Assembly: GCF_032918005.1 (NCBI RefSeq)
Contig: NZ_CP136628.1
Location: 4,263,501 to 4,327,500 of the forward strand
Source: Bradyrhizobium sp. NDS-1
GTDB lineage: Bacteria; Pseudomonadota; Alphaproteobacteria; Rhizobiales; Xanthobacteraceae
Length of the DNA: 64,000 nt
Direction: 5' to 3'
Shown: positions 1-8,179 of the stretch, in pieces
How positions within the stretch are numbered: the first letter of the stretch is position 1
Layout: each line of letters opens with the position of its first letter
Made by a program: the position numbers and the translations under genes
The notes under the pieces: model-generated
What the model was told of the DNA's origin: nothing
Databases searched by the model: none
The model's input: only the letters and a program-made list of their open reading frames with translations

Positions 1-1
1 G

Positions 2-1102
2 CAGCGCGATCCCCGTGCCCGCGTGGTCTACCTCTTCATGACGCCGGAGGAGGGCCACTCGCTGTGGTTCTTCGTCATGCCGCGGATCGATCCGGCTACC
101 GGCAAGCGCTATGCGCTCGACTACAATCAGATCTTTCTCGATCCCAATACCGGCGTGGAGCTGGGCCGGCGCTATTGGGGCGCCGTGTGGCCTGTCACAA
201 GAGAGAACCTCGTCTCGTTCCTCTACAAGCTGCACTACACGATGCACATCCCGGAGTTCTGGGGCAGCGACCGCTGGGGCATGCGCGTGCTCGGCATCAT
301 CGCCATCATCTGGACCATCGATTGCTTCGTCGGCTTCTATCTGACGCTGCCCTCGCGCCGGCGCACCAAGGCGGCGCGGGCACCTGCCGTCACGCGCCAG
401 CTCGAGCGCGGCTTCTGGGCGCGATGGGCGCCGGCCTGGACCATCAAGACCTCGGGCAGCGCCTACCGGATCAATTTCGACATCCACCGCGCGTTCAGCC
501 TGTGGACCTGGAGCCTGCTGTTCGTGATCGCCTTCACCGCGTTCTCGCTGAATCTCTATTTCGAGGTGTTCTCGCCGCTGATGAAGATGGTGTCGAATTA
601 CACGCCGACGCCCTATGAGCAGCGGCCCTACCGCGATCTCGACGACCCCATCGAACCCAAGATGACCTTCGCCGAAATCGCTGCCCGCGCGGCCGCCGAT
701 GGCAAAGCACGTGGCTGGACCATCCCGGTCGGCGCAATCAGCTACGGACCCGCCCATGGCGTCTATGCCGCCGCCTTCTTCCACCCCGGCGACGATCACG
801 GCGCCGGCGGCGTCGGCCCGGCGCAGCTCTATTACGACAGCGAGGATGGCAGCCCCATCGGCGAACGGCTGCCCTGGGTCGGCACCGCCGCCGACATCTT
901 CGTGCAAGCGCAGTTTCCGCTGCACTCGGGACGCATCGTCGGCCTGTTCGGGCGCATCCTGATCTCGATCATGGGGCTCGTGGTGGCCGCACTCTCGGTC
1001 ACGGGTGTCGTCATCTGGTGGCGCAAGCGACGCGCCCGGGTCCGCGTTCGCGAGACCGCGACAATGCGCTTGAGTGAGCGGCAACTGACGCCGGCGGAGT
1101 AG
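2..1102 (+). CDS. PepSY-associated TM helix protein (5'-truncated by window)
   Basis: The reading frame is already open at base 2, so the true start lies upstream of the window. The visible part contains hydrophobic helices (for example VLGIIAIIWTIDCFVGFYL, a second near WSLLFVIAFTAFSLNLYF, and a last one near ILISIMGLVVAALSVTGVVIWW) separated by a periplasmic-type domain, and ends in a basic tail. This arrangement fits the PepSY-associated TM family, inner-membrane proteins often linked to siderophore or iron uptake. The family call rests on recognisable sequence style and topology; the iron role is family knowledge and nothing else here shows it. Confidence 0.75.
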   Translation, partial: QRDPRARVVYLFMTPEEGHSLWFFVMPRIDPATGKRYALDYNQIFLDPNTGVELGRRYWGAVWPVTRENLVSFLYKLHYTMHIPEFWGSDRWGMRVLGIIAIIWTIDCFVGFYLTLPSRRRTKAARAPAVTRQLERGFWARWAPAWTIKTSGSAYRINFDIHRAFSLWTWSLLFVIAFTAFSLNLYFEVFSPLMKMVSNYTPTPYEQRPYRDLDDPIEPKMTFAEIAARAAADGKARGWTIPVGAISYGPAHGVYAAAFFHPGDDHGAGGVGPAQLYYDSEDGSPIGERLPWVGTAADIFVQAQFPLHSGRIVGLFGRILISIMGLVVAALSVTGVVIWWRKRRARVRVRETATMRLSERQLTPAE

Positions 1103-1104
1103 GG

Positions 1105-1995
1105 CTAGACCAAACGATGTTCCGGCAGGCCCTGCGCGACGCCGTGAATGGCAAGAACATGACCGGCCTGCGGCTCGATGCTCAACTGGCGCGGATCCAG
1201 GAACTTTCTCGCCGTCGTGACGTACAGCGTTTCTAGATCGCGCCCTCCGAAGCACAGGCAGGTCGGATTGGTCACAGGCATCGGGATAATGGTATCGATC
1301 TGCCCGTCCGGCCGGTACCGCACGACCCGGCCGCCCGAGAAGAACGCCGTCCATAGCCCGCCGGCAGCATCGACGCATGCACCGTCAGGTCTTTCCTGAG
1401 AAGCGCTATAGTCTGCGAACAAGCGCCTGTTTCGGATCACGCCGTCATCGACGTCAAAGTCGAACATCCAGGTGCGGTATCGCCGCGTGTCCGTGAAATA
1501 GAACGTTCGATTGTCGGGCGAGAACGCAATTCCGTTTGTGACGATGACGTCCTCGAAGATGCGCGCCACCTCACCGTCCCCGGTCACGCGATACAGCGCG
1601 CCGTTCGGACGATGCAGCTGGTTGTCCATGGTGCCGATCCACAGGCGGCCGCGGGCGTCCACGCGGCCGTCATTGAAGCGGTTGTCCAGGCCGCACTCGA
1701 CCTCGCAGAAGTCGGCGGGAGGAGCTTCGTCGGAAACGCGACGACAGAGGCGCAGATCCCTCGCAAGGAGATGCGGGCCGTCGGTCGTCAGGGCCTGGCT
1801 GCCCAGGAATTGGCAATCGCAGGAGGAAACGTGATGGGCGCCCGTCGCCGGATCGAAGGATTGATGACGCCTGCCGTCGATGTCGATCCACCACAGCTTG
1901 CGGGACCGGTCGCACCACAATGGCGTTTCGCCGAGAATATCCGCGCTGGCGACCGCGGTCTCAACCCGATGCGCGGGGATCGTAGCCGTGGTCAT
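1105..1995 (-). CDS. SMP-30/gluconolactonase/LRE family protein
   Basis: A 296-residue beta-propeller hydrolase of the SMP-30/gluconolactonase family, which open sugar lactones using a divalent metal. The metal-site signatures are visible: the early ILGETPLW glutamate, the RFNDGRVDARGRLWIGTM block, FSPDNRTFYFTDT, and RPDGACVDAAGGLW carrying the late Asp. No signal peptide is evident, so it is probably cytoplasmic. It lies 51 bp downstream of the GntR gene on the same strand and probably shares its transcript. Its context with a TRAP importer suggests catabolism of a sugar acid or cyclic polyol-derived acid, but the substrate cannot be read from sequence. Confidence 0.85.
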   Translation of the reverse strand: MTTATIPAHRVETAVASADILGETPLWCDRSRKLWWIDIDGRRHQSFDPATGAHHVSSCDCQFLGSQALTTDGPHLLARDLRLCRRVSDEAPPADFCEVECGLDNRFNDGRVDARGRLWIGTMDNQLHRPNGALYRVTGDGEVARIFEDVIVTNGIAFSPDNRTFYFTDTRRYRTWMFDFDVDDGVIRNRRLFADYSASQERPDGACVDAAGGLWTAFFSGGRVVRYRPDGQIDTIIPMPVTNPTCLCFGGRDLETLYVTTARKFLDPRQLSIEPQAGHVLAIHGVAQGLPEHRLV

Positions 1996-2046
1996 CCAGG
2001 ATTCCCGCTCCAGCCGTCGATAACTTGATTTCCAGGGGAGAGGCGG

Positions 2047-2706
2047 TCAGCCGCTCTTCCAGGAGGACAGCGCGTGCGCGACGCAGCCATTGATGTGGTC
2101 GGTGAGGACGGCCTTGGCCGTCTTGATGTCCCGCTTCAGGGCGCAGTCCAACAGGGCCTTGTGCTGGTTGATCGTCTCGGTGCCGCGATAGCGCAGCGCA
2201 TAGCGGAAGTATTTGTCGAACACGACCGAATGGGTGTGCATCAACTCGCGAGAGCCGCAAGCAGAGATCAGCGCCTGGTGAAATTCGCCGTCGTAGCGCT
2301 TGCGGAGCTCGGGATCGTCGCCCTCGGTGCGGACGGTGCGCTCGGTGGCGGCCAGCTTGTGGTGCGCTGAAACTACACGGCCCTCCCACTCGACGTCGCC
2401 GGCGCGGAACGACTCGGCCATCGCATGATGCTCCAGCAGGATGCGCAGATCGGCGAGCTCCCGCAGATTCTGGATCGAGACAGGCGCCACCTCGAATCCA
2501 CGTTGACCTTCGGCAACCACAAAACCTTCGGAGGTCAGACGATTGAGGATCTCACGCAGCGTACTGATGCTGACGCCGTAATCTTCCTTCATGGCATCGA
2601 GCCTGAGACGCCCGGATGGCGTAAGCACGCCGAAAATGATGTCGGACCGAATGCGCTGATAGCCGCTGTCGCCTGCGGATAGGGGCCGCTCATCAACTGC
2701 CGTCAT
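2047..2706 (-). CDS. GntR family transcriptional regulator (FCD domain)
   Basis: A 219-residue regulator with an N-terminal winged helix (about residues 15-80, including SISTLREILNRLTSEGFV) and a C-terminal all-helical FCD ligand-binding domain (FHQALISACGS, then MHTHSVVFDKYFRYALRYR and INQHKALLDCALKRD). FadR-subfamily proteins of this kind usually repress the adjacent catabolic and transport genes and are released by a pathway acid. It is divergent from the TRAP operon; an inverted repeat at 2840-2855 in the intergenic region is the obvious candidate operator. The effector is unknown. Confidence 0.9.
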   Translation of the reverse strand: MTAVDERPLSAGDSGYQRIRSDIIFGVLTPSGRLRLDAMKEDYGVSISTLREILNRLTSEGFVVAEGQRGFEVAPVSIQNLRELADLRILLEHHAMAESFRAGDVEWEGRVVSAHHKLAATERTVRTEGDDPELRKRYDGEFHQALISACGSRELMHTHSVVFDKYFRYALRYRGTETINQHKALLDCALKRDIKTAKAVLTDHINGCVAHALSSWKSG

Positions 2707-2827
2707 GCTTTCCCGATCCCGCTTGTCCCGATTGCCGCCCCTCCGGGAGGAGGCCGAACATCAATGTTGACAACAATATAGCAGATCGACGATCCATGAC
2801 GTATAGCAAAATATCATAGGAAACCGC

Positions 2828-2861
2828 GATCATCATTTGACATGAAAATTCATGTATGATC
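2828..2861. promoter_or_regulatory. Candidate GntR operator in divergent promoter region
   Basis: Between the GntR gene and the TRAP operon lies ACATGAA-AA-TTCATGT (2840-2855), a perfect inverted repeat with 7-bp arms and a 2-bp centre. It is nested inside a second pair, GATCAT (2828-2833) and ATGATC (2856-2861). A TTGACA hexamer (2837-2842) overlaps it, as expected for a -35 box covered by a repressor. I saw no well-spaced -10 box, so the promoter itself is less certain than the dyad. Confidence 0.5.
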
Positions 2862-2936
2862 TCTAAATAGACGGAGGGCACGAAAGATAATGGCTTAAGC
2901 CGCGGTTCGTGCTCGCTTGCAATAGGGGAGGAAGCG

Positions 2937-3956
2937 ATGAGCTTGTTGGTACGGGCGCTGTCTGCGACGGCGATCTGCGTGGCGCTGACGGTCGGCGCAT
3001 CTGCTGCCGACGATATTCAGGAGCGCACGATCAGGTGGGGCCACCTGAACAATACCGATCACCCCGTCAGCCAGGGCGTGCAGAAATTTGCCGAGATCCT
3101 GCTCGCCAAGAGCGGAGGCAAGATGAAGGTCCGAGAGTTCGCGGCCTCGCAGCTCGGCAATGAGCTTCAGCAGCAATCCGCGCTGCGTGGCGGCACTCAG
3201 GAGATGTTGTCGGCCTCGACGACGTCGCTCGCGACCGTCATTCCCGAGTTCGGCCTCATAGATTTCCCGTTCCTGTTCAACTCGACCGAGCAGGCCGATG
3301 CGCTCGGCACTGGCAAGTTCGGCAAGGCGATGCTCGACACGCTGCCGGCGAAGGGGCTGACCGGGCTGGGTTATTGGGGCCTGGGCTTCCGCAATGTCAC
3401 CAACAGCACCCGCCCGATCACCAAGCTCGAGGATTTCGCCGGGCTCAAGCTTCGCGTCATTCCGAATCCGGTTTACCTCGAAAGCTTCAGCGCCTTTAAG
3501 GCCAACCCGGTCCCGATGGCCTTCGGTGAGCTGTATTCGGCCCTGGAGACGCGCACCGTCGACGGCCAGGAGAATCCCTATACAGTCATTCTCTCGAACA
3601 AATTCTACGAAGTGCAGAAATACGTCTCCGCCACAAATCACACCTTCACCCTGAACATCATCCTGGTGAGTAAGGCATTCTGGGACAAGCTCTCGCCGAC
3701 CGAACAGCGCCTGATGCGCGAGGCCTATGACGAAAGCCGCGGTTACCAGAAGGAGCAGACGCGCCTTCAGACCGAGAAGGCGTTGGCGGAGCTGCAGGCC
3801 AAGGGCATGCAGTACAATGCGATCGCACCCGAAGAGAGCGACCGCATGCGCAAGGCGGTTCACCCCGTCGTCGAAAAGATCTCGGCCAACCTTCGTACCG
3901 AGACGGTGAAGCTCTTCAACGAAGAGGTCGAGCGCATCCGCAAGGACGTGAAGTAG
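2937..3956 (+). CDS. dctP: TRAP transporter substrate-binding protein (DctP type)
   Basis: A 339-residue periplasmic binding protein with an N-terminal Sec signal peptide ending near ASA-AD. The DctP/TAXI-type fold is recognisable from RWGHLNNTDHPVSQGVQKFAE, the LKLRVIPNPVYLE segment carrying the conserved carboxylate-binding Arg, and the PMAFGELYSALETRTVDGQENP motif. The start is supported by a GGGGAGGAAG ribosome site just upstream of the ATG at 2937. It is the first gene of a dctPQM operon and is followed by a strong hairpin, which may raise DctP over the membrane subunits. The ligand is probably an organic or sugar acid. Confidence 0.92.
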   Translation: MSLLVRALSATAICVALTVGASAADDIQERTIRWGHLNNTDHPVSQGVQKFAEILLAKSGGKMKVREFAASQLGNELQQQSALRGGTQEMLSASTTSLATVIPEFGLIDFPFLFNSTEQADALGTGKFGKAMLDTLPAKGLTGLGYWGLGFRNVTNSTRPITKLEDFAGLKLRVIPNPVYLESFSAFKANPVPMAFGELYSALETRTVDGQENPYTVILSNKFYEVQKYVSATNHTFTLNIILVSKAFWDKLSPTEQRLMREAYDESRGYQKEQTRLQTEKALAELQAKGMQYNAIAPEESDRMRKAVHPVVEKISANLRTETVKLFNEEVERIRKDVK

Positions 3957-3979
3957 CGGCCTTCTTCGTCACGCAGGCA

Positions 3980-4006
3980 CTGGAGCCGGCGATTGGCCGG
4001 CTCCAG
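3980..4006 (+). terminator. Hairpin between dctP and dctQ (attenuator-like)
   Basis: A perfect 11-bp stem (CTGGAGCCGGC at 3980-3990 pairing with GCCGGCTCCAG at 3996-4006) with a 5-nt loop, followed by a CCCTTGATTT tract. It sits 24 bp after the dctP stop and 25 bp before dctQ. It may act as a partial terminator or an mRNA-stabilising 3' structure, giving more binding protein than permease. Confidence 0.6.
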
Positions 4007-4031
4007 CCCTTGATTTGCCCGGACGTTACGC

Positions 4032-4541
4032 ATGGCGCGAGCTCTCGACCTCTATTGCACGTTCCTGAAGGCCGTCATCGCCGCCTGTCTTGCGGTCATG
4101 GTGGTGCTGGTGTTCGGCAACGTCGTGCTGCGCTACGGCTTCAACTCCGGCATTGCTATTTCCGAGGAACTGTCGCGGTGGCTGCTGGTCTGGTTGACCT
4201 TCCTCGGCGCCATCGTTGCGCTGCGTGAACACGCCCATCTCGGCGTCGATAGTCTGGTCCGGATGCTGCCGGCTTACGCCAAGCGCATCTGCTTCGTCAT
4301 CAATTATTGCCTGATGCTGTTTGCGGACTGGCTTCTGCTCTCGGGCAGCTGGCGCCAGACCATCATCAACATCGACGATCGGGCGCCGGCGACCGGCCTG
4401 TCGCTCGGGATCTTCTACGCCGTTGGCGTCGTCTTCGGCGTGTCCGCCGGCGTGATCCTTCTCTACGACCTCTTCCGCGTGCTCAGCGGGCAGGCCAGTG
4501 AAGCCGACATGGTGGCCGTCAAGGAATCGGAAGAGCGCTGA
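4032..4541 (+). CDS. dctQ: TRAP transporter small permease (DctQ)
   Basis: A 169-residue four-helix membrane protein. The DctQ signature EELSRWLLVWLTFLGAIVALREHAHLGVD is present at about residues 48-77. The protein pairs with DctM to form the membrane part of a Na+- or H+-driven TRAP importer. It is the middle gene of the dctPQM operon; the gap to the dctM start is 61 bp. Confidence 0.9.
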   Translation: MARALDLYCTFLKAVIAACLAVMVVLVFGNVVLRYGFNSGIAISEELSRWLLVWLTFLGAIVALREHAHLGVDSLVRMLPAYAKRICFVINYCLMLFADWLLLSGSWRQTIINIDDRAPATGLSLGIFYAVGVVFGVSAGVILLYDLFRVLSGQASEADMVAVKESEER

Positions 4542-4602
4542 TGTTGTCGAACGGAGCTTTGCCGGCCAGCGCTCGCATCCTGCAAACCGGCGGGACCACG
4601 CC

Positions 4603-5883
4603 ATGACGATCGCCGTCTTCGCCCTTTCGCTGCTCGGCGCCATGGCGCTCGGCATGCCAATCGCCTTCGCGTTGATCGTCTGCGGTGTAGCCTTGATGAG
4701 CACGATCGACATGTTCGACGCCCAGATCGTGGCGCAGAACATCATCAACGGCGCGGACAGCTTTCCACTGATGGCGATTCCGTTCTTCATGCTCGCGGGC
4801 GAGATCATGAACAAGGGCGGTCTGGCCAAGCGCATCGTCAATGTCGCGCTGGTCGCCGTCGGGCATTTCCGCGGCGGCCTCGGCTATGTCACCATCCTCG
4901 CGTCGTGCATGCTTGCCTCGGTGTCGGGCTCGGCCGTGGCCGATGCCGCCGCGCTGGCGGCGCTGCTGGTGCCGATGATGGTGGCGGCGGGGCACAACAA
5001 ATCCTATGCAGCGGGTCTGGTGGCGGCCGGCGGCATCATCGCCCCCGTGATCCCGCCCAGCATCGGCTTCGTTATCTTCGGCGTCACCGCCGGCGTGTCG
5101 ATTTCCAAGCTGTTTCTGGCCGGGATCGTGCCCGGCCTGCTGCTCGGAGCGGGACTTTGCCTCGCTTGGGCGTGGGTGGTGCGGCAGGAGAACCTGACGC
5201 CGCCGCCCCGGGCCTCGTTGTCCGAAATCGTGAAGGCCGTCGTCGATGGCTTCTGGGCGCTGATGCTGCCCGTCATCATCATCGCCGGCCTGCGTTTCGG
5301 GATCTTCACGCCTACGGAAGCTGCGGTGGTGGTCGCCGTCTATTCGCTCTTCGTGGCAACCTGCATCTATCGCGAGCTGAAGCTGTCCCAGCTCTACCAG
5401 GTGTTCGTCTCCTCCGCGGTGACGACGAGCATCGTGATGTTTCTGATCGCAGCGGCGCTCGTGTCGTCCTGGCTCATCACGGTATCGGAGATCTCGACAC
5501 AGATCGTTCATCTCCTGAAGCCATTCATGGGCAACACCACGCTTCTGATGCTGGCGATCATGGTCGTGGTGGTGATCGTGGGAACGGCCCTCGACATGAC
5601 GCCAACGATCCTCATCCTCACGCCAATCTTGATGCCTATCATCAAGGCGGCCGGCATCGACCCCGTCTATTTTGGCGTCCTCTTCATCATCAACAACGCC
5701 ATTGGCCTCATCACCCCGCCGGTCGGCGTCGTGCTGAATGTCGTCTGTGGTGTCTCCAGGATCAGCATGGAGGAGATCGTCAGGGGCGTATGGCCCTTCA
5801 TGATCGCGCAGCTGGTCGTGCTGTTCGCGATGGTGCTATTCCCTGGACTGGTGACGATCCCGGCCAAGTGGTTTGGAGGCTAG
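4603..5883 (+). CDS. dctM: TRAP transporter large permease (DctM)
   Basis: A 426-residue, roughly 12-helix permease that forms the transport channel of the TRAP system. Hallmarks include PLMAIPFFMLAGEIMNKGGLAKRIV, SVSGSAVADAAALAALLVPMM and the GLITPPVGVVLNVVCGVS motif near the end. I chose the ATG at 4603 rather than upstream in-frame starts: it gives normal DctM length and begins directly with a hydrophobic helix, whereas the upstream extension is Arg-rich and overlaps dctQ. Confidence 0.92.
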   Translation: MTIAVFALSLLGAMALGMPIAFALIVCGVALMSTIDMFDAQIVAQNIINGADSFPLMAIPFFMLAGEIMNKGGLAKRIVNVALVAVGHFRGGLGYVTILASCMLASVSGSAVADAAALAALLVPMMVAAGHNKSYAAGLVAAGGIIAPVIPPSIGFVIFGVTAGVSISKLFLAGIVPGLLLGAGLCLAWAWVVRQENLTPPPRASLSEIVKAVVDGFWALMLPVIIIAGLRFGIFTPTEAAVVVAVYSLFVATCIYRELKLSQLYQVFVSSAVTTSIVMFLIAAALVSSWLITVSEISTQIVHLLKPFMGNTTLLMLAIMVVVVIVGTALDMTPTILILTPILMPIIKAAGIDPVYFGVLFIINNAIGLITPPVGVVLNVVCGVSRISMEEIVRGVWPFMIAQLVVLFAMVLFPGLVTIPAKWFGG

Positions 5884-5884
5884 G

Positions 5885-5928
5885 GCATGATCCGGAAAGC
5901 GTGCAGCGGCTTTCCGCAAAGATCATGC
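5885..5928. repeat. Intergenic palindromic repeat, copy 1
   Basis: GCATGATC at 5885-5892 is repeated in inverted form as GATCATGC at 5921-5928, with an inner CGGAAAGC/GCTTTCCG pair. The same design occurs at 27210-27258. I recognise it as the dispersed GCATGATC...GGAAA palindrome common between genes of Bradyrhizobium and related Rhizobiales. It falls between dctM and aroQ and may form a strong RNA hairpin. Confidence 0.7.
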
Positions 5929-6002
5929 GCAAACAATGACTTGAAGAGCGATGATCTCATCGCGCTTCAGGCGCGTGGCGTTGGCAAGGAGAAACGGGAA
6001 AA

Positions 6003-6497
6003 ATGACTGCACGGATCATGATCCTCAATGGACCCAATCTCAACTACCTCGGCATCCGGGAGCCTCACATCTACGGCTCGACGACGCTGAAGGAGATCGA
6101 AGCCAGCTGTCAGGCCTTGGCCGATCAGCTTGGGGTCTCGATCTCGTTCCACCAGTCCAACATGGAAGGCGAGCTCGTCAACCTCATCCAGTCCGCCCAT
6201 GGCGAGGCGGATGCGATCATCATGAACCCCGCGGCCTATTCCTTCACGTCGATCGCGCTGATCGATGCGCTGAAGATCTTCGAAGGGCCGAAGATCGAGG
6301 TGCACATCTCGAACATCCATGCACGCGACGAGCTTCACCGCCACTCGATCACCTCGAGTGCCTGCACGGCGGTCATTTGCGGGCTGGGCCCATCCGGCTA
6401 TCTCGCCGCACTGCTCGCGGCTGTCCAGCGGATCGGACAATTGCCCGAGACGATCCCGGCTGCTCTTCACGGGCTCGCGGCGGCCGGCAAGGCCTAG
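6003..6497 (+). CDS. aroQ: Type II 3-dehydroquinate dehydratase
   Basis: A 164-residue type II dehydroquinase, which interconverts 3-dehydroquinate and 3-dehydroshikimate. The diagnostic motifs are all present: ILNGPNLNYLGIREPHIYG (with catalytic Arg and Tyr), FHQSNMEGELVNLI, MNPAAYSFTSIAL and VHISNIHARDELHRHS. It is the fourth gene downstream of a TRAP importer, not in a shikimate cluster. A catabolic role in quinate or shikimate use is therefore plausible (the QuiB/QutE-like use of this enzyme), with the TRAP system bringing in the substrate. That link is inference. Confidence 0.93.
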   Translation: MTARIMILNGPNLNYLGIREPHIYGSTTLKEIEASCQALADQLGVSISFHQSNMEGELVNLIQSAHGEADAIIMNPAAYSFTSIALIDALKIFEGPKIEVHISNIHARDELHRHSITSSACTAVICGLGPSGYLAALLAAVQRIGQLPETIPAALHGLAAAGKA

Positions 6498-6510
6498 GCA
6501 GGAGGGCGGA

Positions 6511-7167
6511 ATGCGCGGAGCAGGGTTTCTCGCCATCTGGAGCGACATCGAGGCGCACGATCTGACTGATTACCGGCACTGGCTGACGCGCGAGCACACC
6601 ACCGAGCGCGTGACGACCAGGGGCTTCCTGGCCGCGCGCGTCTTTCGCGCTGTAAGGGCCGACATCAACCGCTTCTTCATCCTGTACGAGCTGGACGCGC
6701 CCGAGGTTCTCGACGGCGAGGCCTATCTGGCGCGCCTGAACGCGCCGACGCCGTGGTCGCAGCGCATCATGCCAAAGCTCGGCAACTTCATGAGGGGCGG
6801 GGGCGTGATGGTCACCCGTGCGGGGAGGGGCGAGGGGGCAACGATCATGGCCTTGCGGATCGAAAAGCTGCCTGGAGATCCGCAAGCATTGGCCAGGGCG
6901 ATCGTTGCTTGCGACGGGGTCGCCGCTGTGCAGATCGGCGCGACCGACCAGGCGCGGACCTCAGTGCCAACGGCGGAGAAGGGCATGCGGAAGAACGAAG
7001 GTTTCTTCGCAGGGCTCTTGCTGATCGAAGCGCTGGACGTGACGTCTTTGCAGGACGCTCTTCACAAGGCGAGTGAGATTGCGCCTGACGTCATGAACCA
7101 CGCCAGTGAGCCGGAGATTTATCAGACCATGTTCGCGCTCGACGCCCGCATCGCCGACTTCAGCTGA
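6511..7167 (+). CDS. Conserved hypothetical protein, duplicated alpha+beta barrel-like
   Basis: A 218-residue protein starting at the ATG after GGAGGGCGGA, 13 bp past aroQ. The first half (LAIWSDIEAHDLTDYRHWLTREHTTERV, then GFLAARVFRAV and NRFFILYELD) resembles dimeric alpha/beta-barrel proteins that bind small ligands. The second half (ALRIEKLPGDPQALARAIVA...) looks like a weaker repeat. I do not recognise a specific family. Tight spacing suggests it works in the same pathway as the dehydroquinase and TRAP genes. Confidence 0.7.
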   Translation: MRGAGFLAIWSDIEAHDLTDYRHWLTREHTTERVTTRGFLAARVFRAVRADINRFFILYELDAPEVLDGEAYLARLNAPTPWSQRIMPKLGNFMRGGGVMVTRAGRGEGATIMALRIEKLPGDPQALARAIVACDGVAAVQIGATDQARTSVPTAEKGMRKNEGFFAGLLLIEALDVTSLQDALHKASEIAPDVMNHASEPEIYQTMFALDARIADFS

Positions 7168-7351
7168 TAGCAAACTGTTGCGCCGACGTGCTCGAGCCTG
7201 CGCTGGCGACAAGGTCGGTTTGGGGCGGCGCTGCGGGGAGGATAAGCGCGCTCAGGACGAGCGGCGGGGGAGTGCGTGCGTATGCCAGATGAACCTTCGC
7301 CGCCGGCACCGGCACAAAGACTGAGATCGCTCCCAGTCTTCCGGACGTTGA

Positions 7352-8167
7352 ATGAAACTCCTTGCCTTGATCTGCCTGCTCGCCTCCGTACCGTCCGCAT
7401 CTGCGGCCACGCCCGAGCAGGGCTATCTCGACCTGCGGGATCGCTACATCGCAAAGTTCTCCAAGGCCAAGGAGAGCGAGGCGATCTACAAGCAGCACGA
7501 GGCCGCGCTGAAGGAGCTCGCAGGTGTGCTGCGGGGCCTGCTGGGTCCGGTCACGGTCAAAGGATTGCCAACAAGCGGCAAGTCGAACGCCGACACGCTG
7601 TTCAAGGGTGACATCGGATTTGGTCACCTCGACGGGCTCAGTTTCGTTTCGGAAGACCACAAGACGCAAGCCGTGGTGACCACGACGACGCTGCTCAAGC
7701 ACTGGCTGCGCGAGCATCGCGAGGACCGCATGCCGCAGGACATCGGCGCTGCCCTCGAGTCGGACCGCTTCTACTACTATGCGATCCAGGACGCGGCCTT
7801 TGCCATCTATGCGAAGCTGCCGATCACCAAGCCCGCGGGGGCAAGCGCCGCGATCGCCGTGCTTGGCGTGCGCGGCAATGGCGGCCTGAAGGGGCTGCCG
7901 GATGAAATCGGCGTGGTCGCGATCCAGGGCGACAAGGTTTACTTCGTCGCCACTTCAGACGCAGTGAAAACGGCAGAGATCCCGGCGTGCGAAAAGGTCT
8001 GGAAGCAAATGATGGCCAGGAAGGTTCCCCGGGACGACATGGCCCGCGAAGACCAGGCCATGGACGCCTATACCAAATGCTTCGCAAAGGAGGCGCCGAG
8101 CCAGAGCTGGTTCGGCGCGGCGGTGAAGAAGGCGCAGGGCCAGCTCGAGTTACTGCCGCTGCGCTAG
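7352..8167 (+). CDS. Secreted hypothetical protein
   Basis: A 271-residue protein with a clear Sec signal peptide (MKLLALICLLASVPSASA-AT). The mature part begins with a charged helical stretch (DLRDRYIAKFSKAKESEAIYKQHEAALKEL) and has a central domain including DIGFGHLDGLSF and a paired-cysteine C-terminal part (IPACEKVW...AYTKCFA). No enzyme motif is visible. It stands alone, ending 12 bp before the convergent aldehyde dehydrogenase gene. Function unknown; an extracytoplasmic location is well supported. Confidence 0.75.
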   Translation: MKLLALICLLASVPSASAATPEQGYLDLRDRYIAKFSKAKESEAIYKQHEAALKELAGVLRGLLGPVTVKGLPTSGKSNADTLFKGDIGFGHLDGLSFVSEDHKTQAVVTTTTLLKHWLREHREDRMPQDIGAALESDRFYYYAIQDAAFAIYAKLPITKPAGASAAIAVLGVRGNGGLKGLPDEIGVVAIQGDKVYFVATSDAVKTAEIPACEKVWKQMMARKVPRDDMAREDQAMDAYTKCFAKEAPSQSWFGAAVKKAQGQLELLPLR

Positions 8168-8179
8168 GCAGCTTGCGGC

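Noticed and set aside
4498..4602. Upstream in-frame start for dctM
   Set aside because: It would overlap dctQ and add an Arg-rich, non-membrane N-terminus; ATG 4603 gives normal family length.
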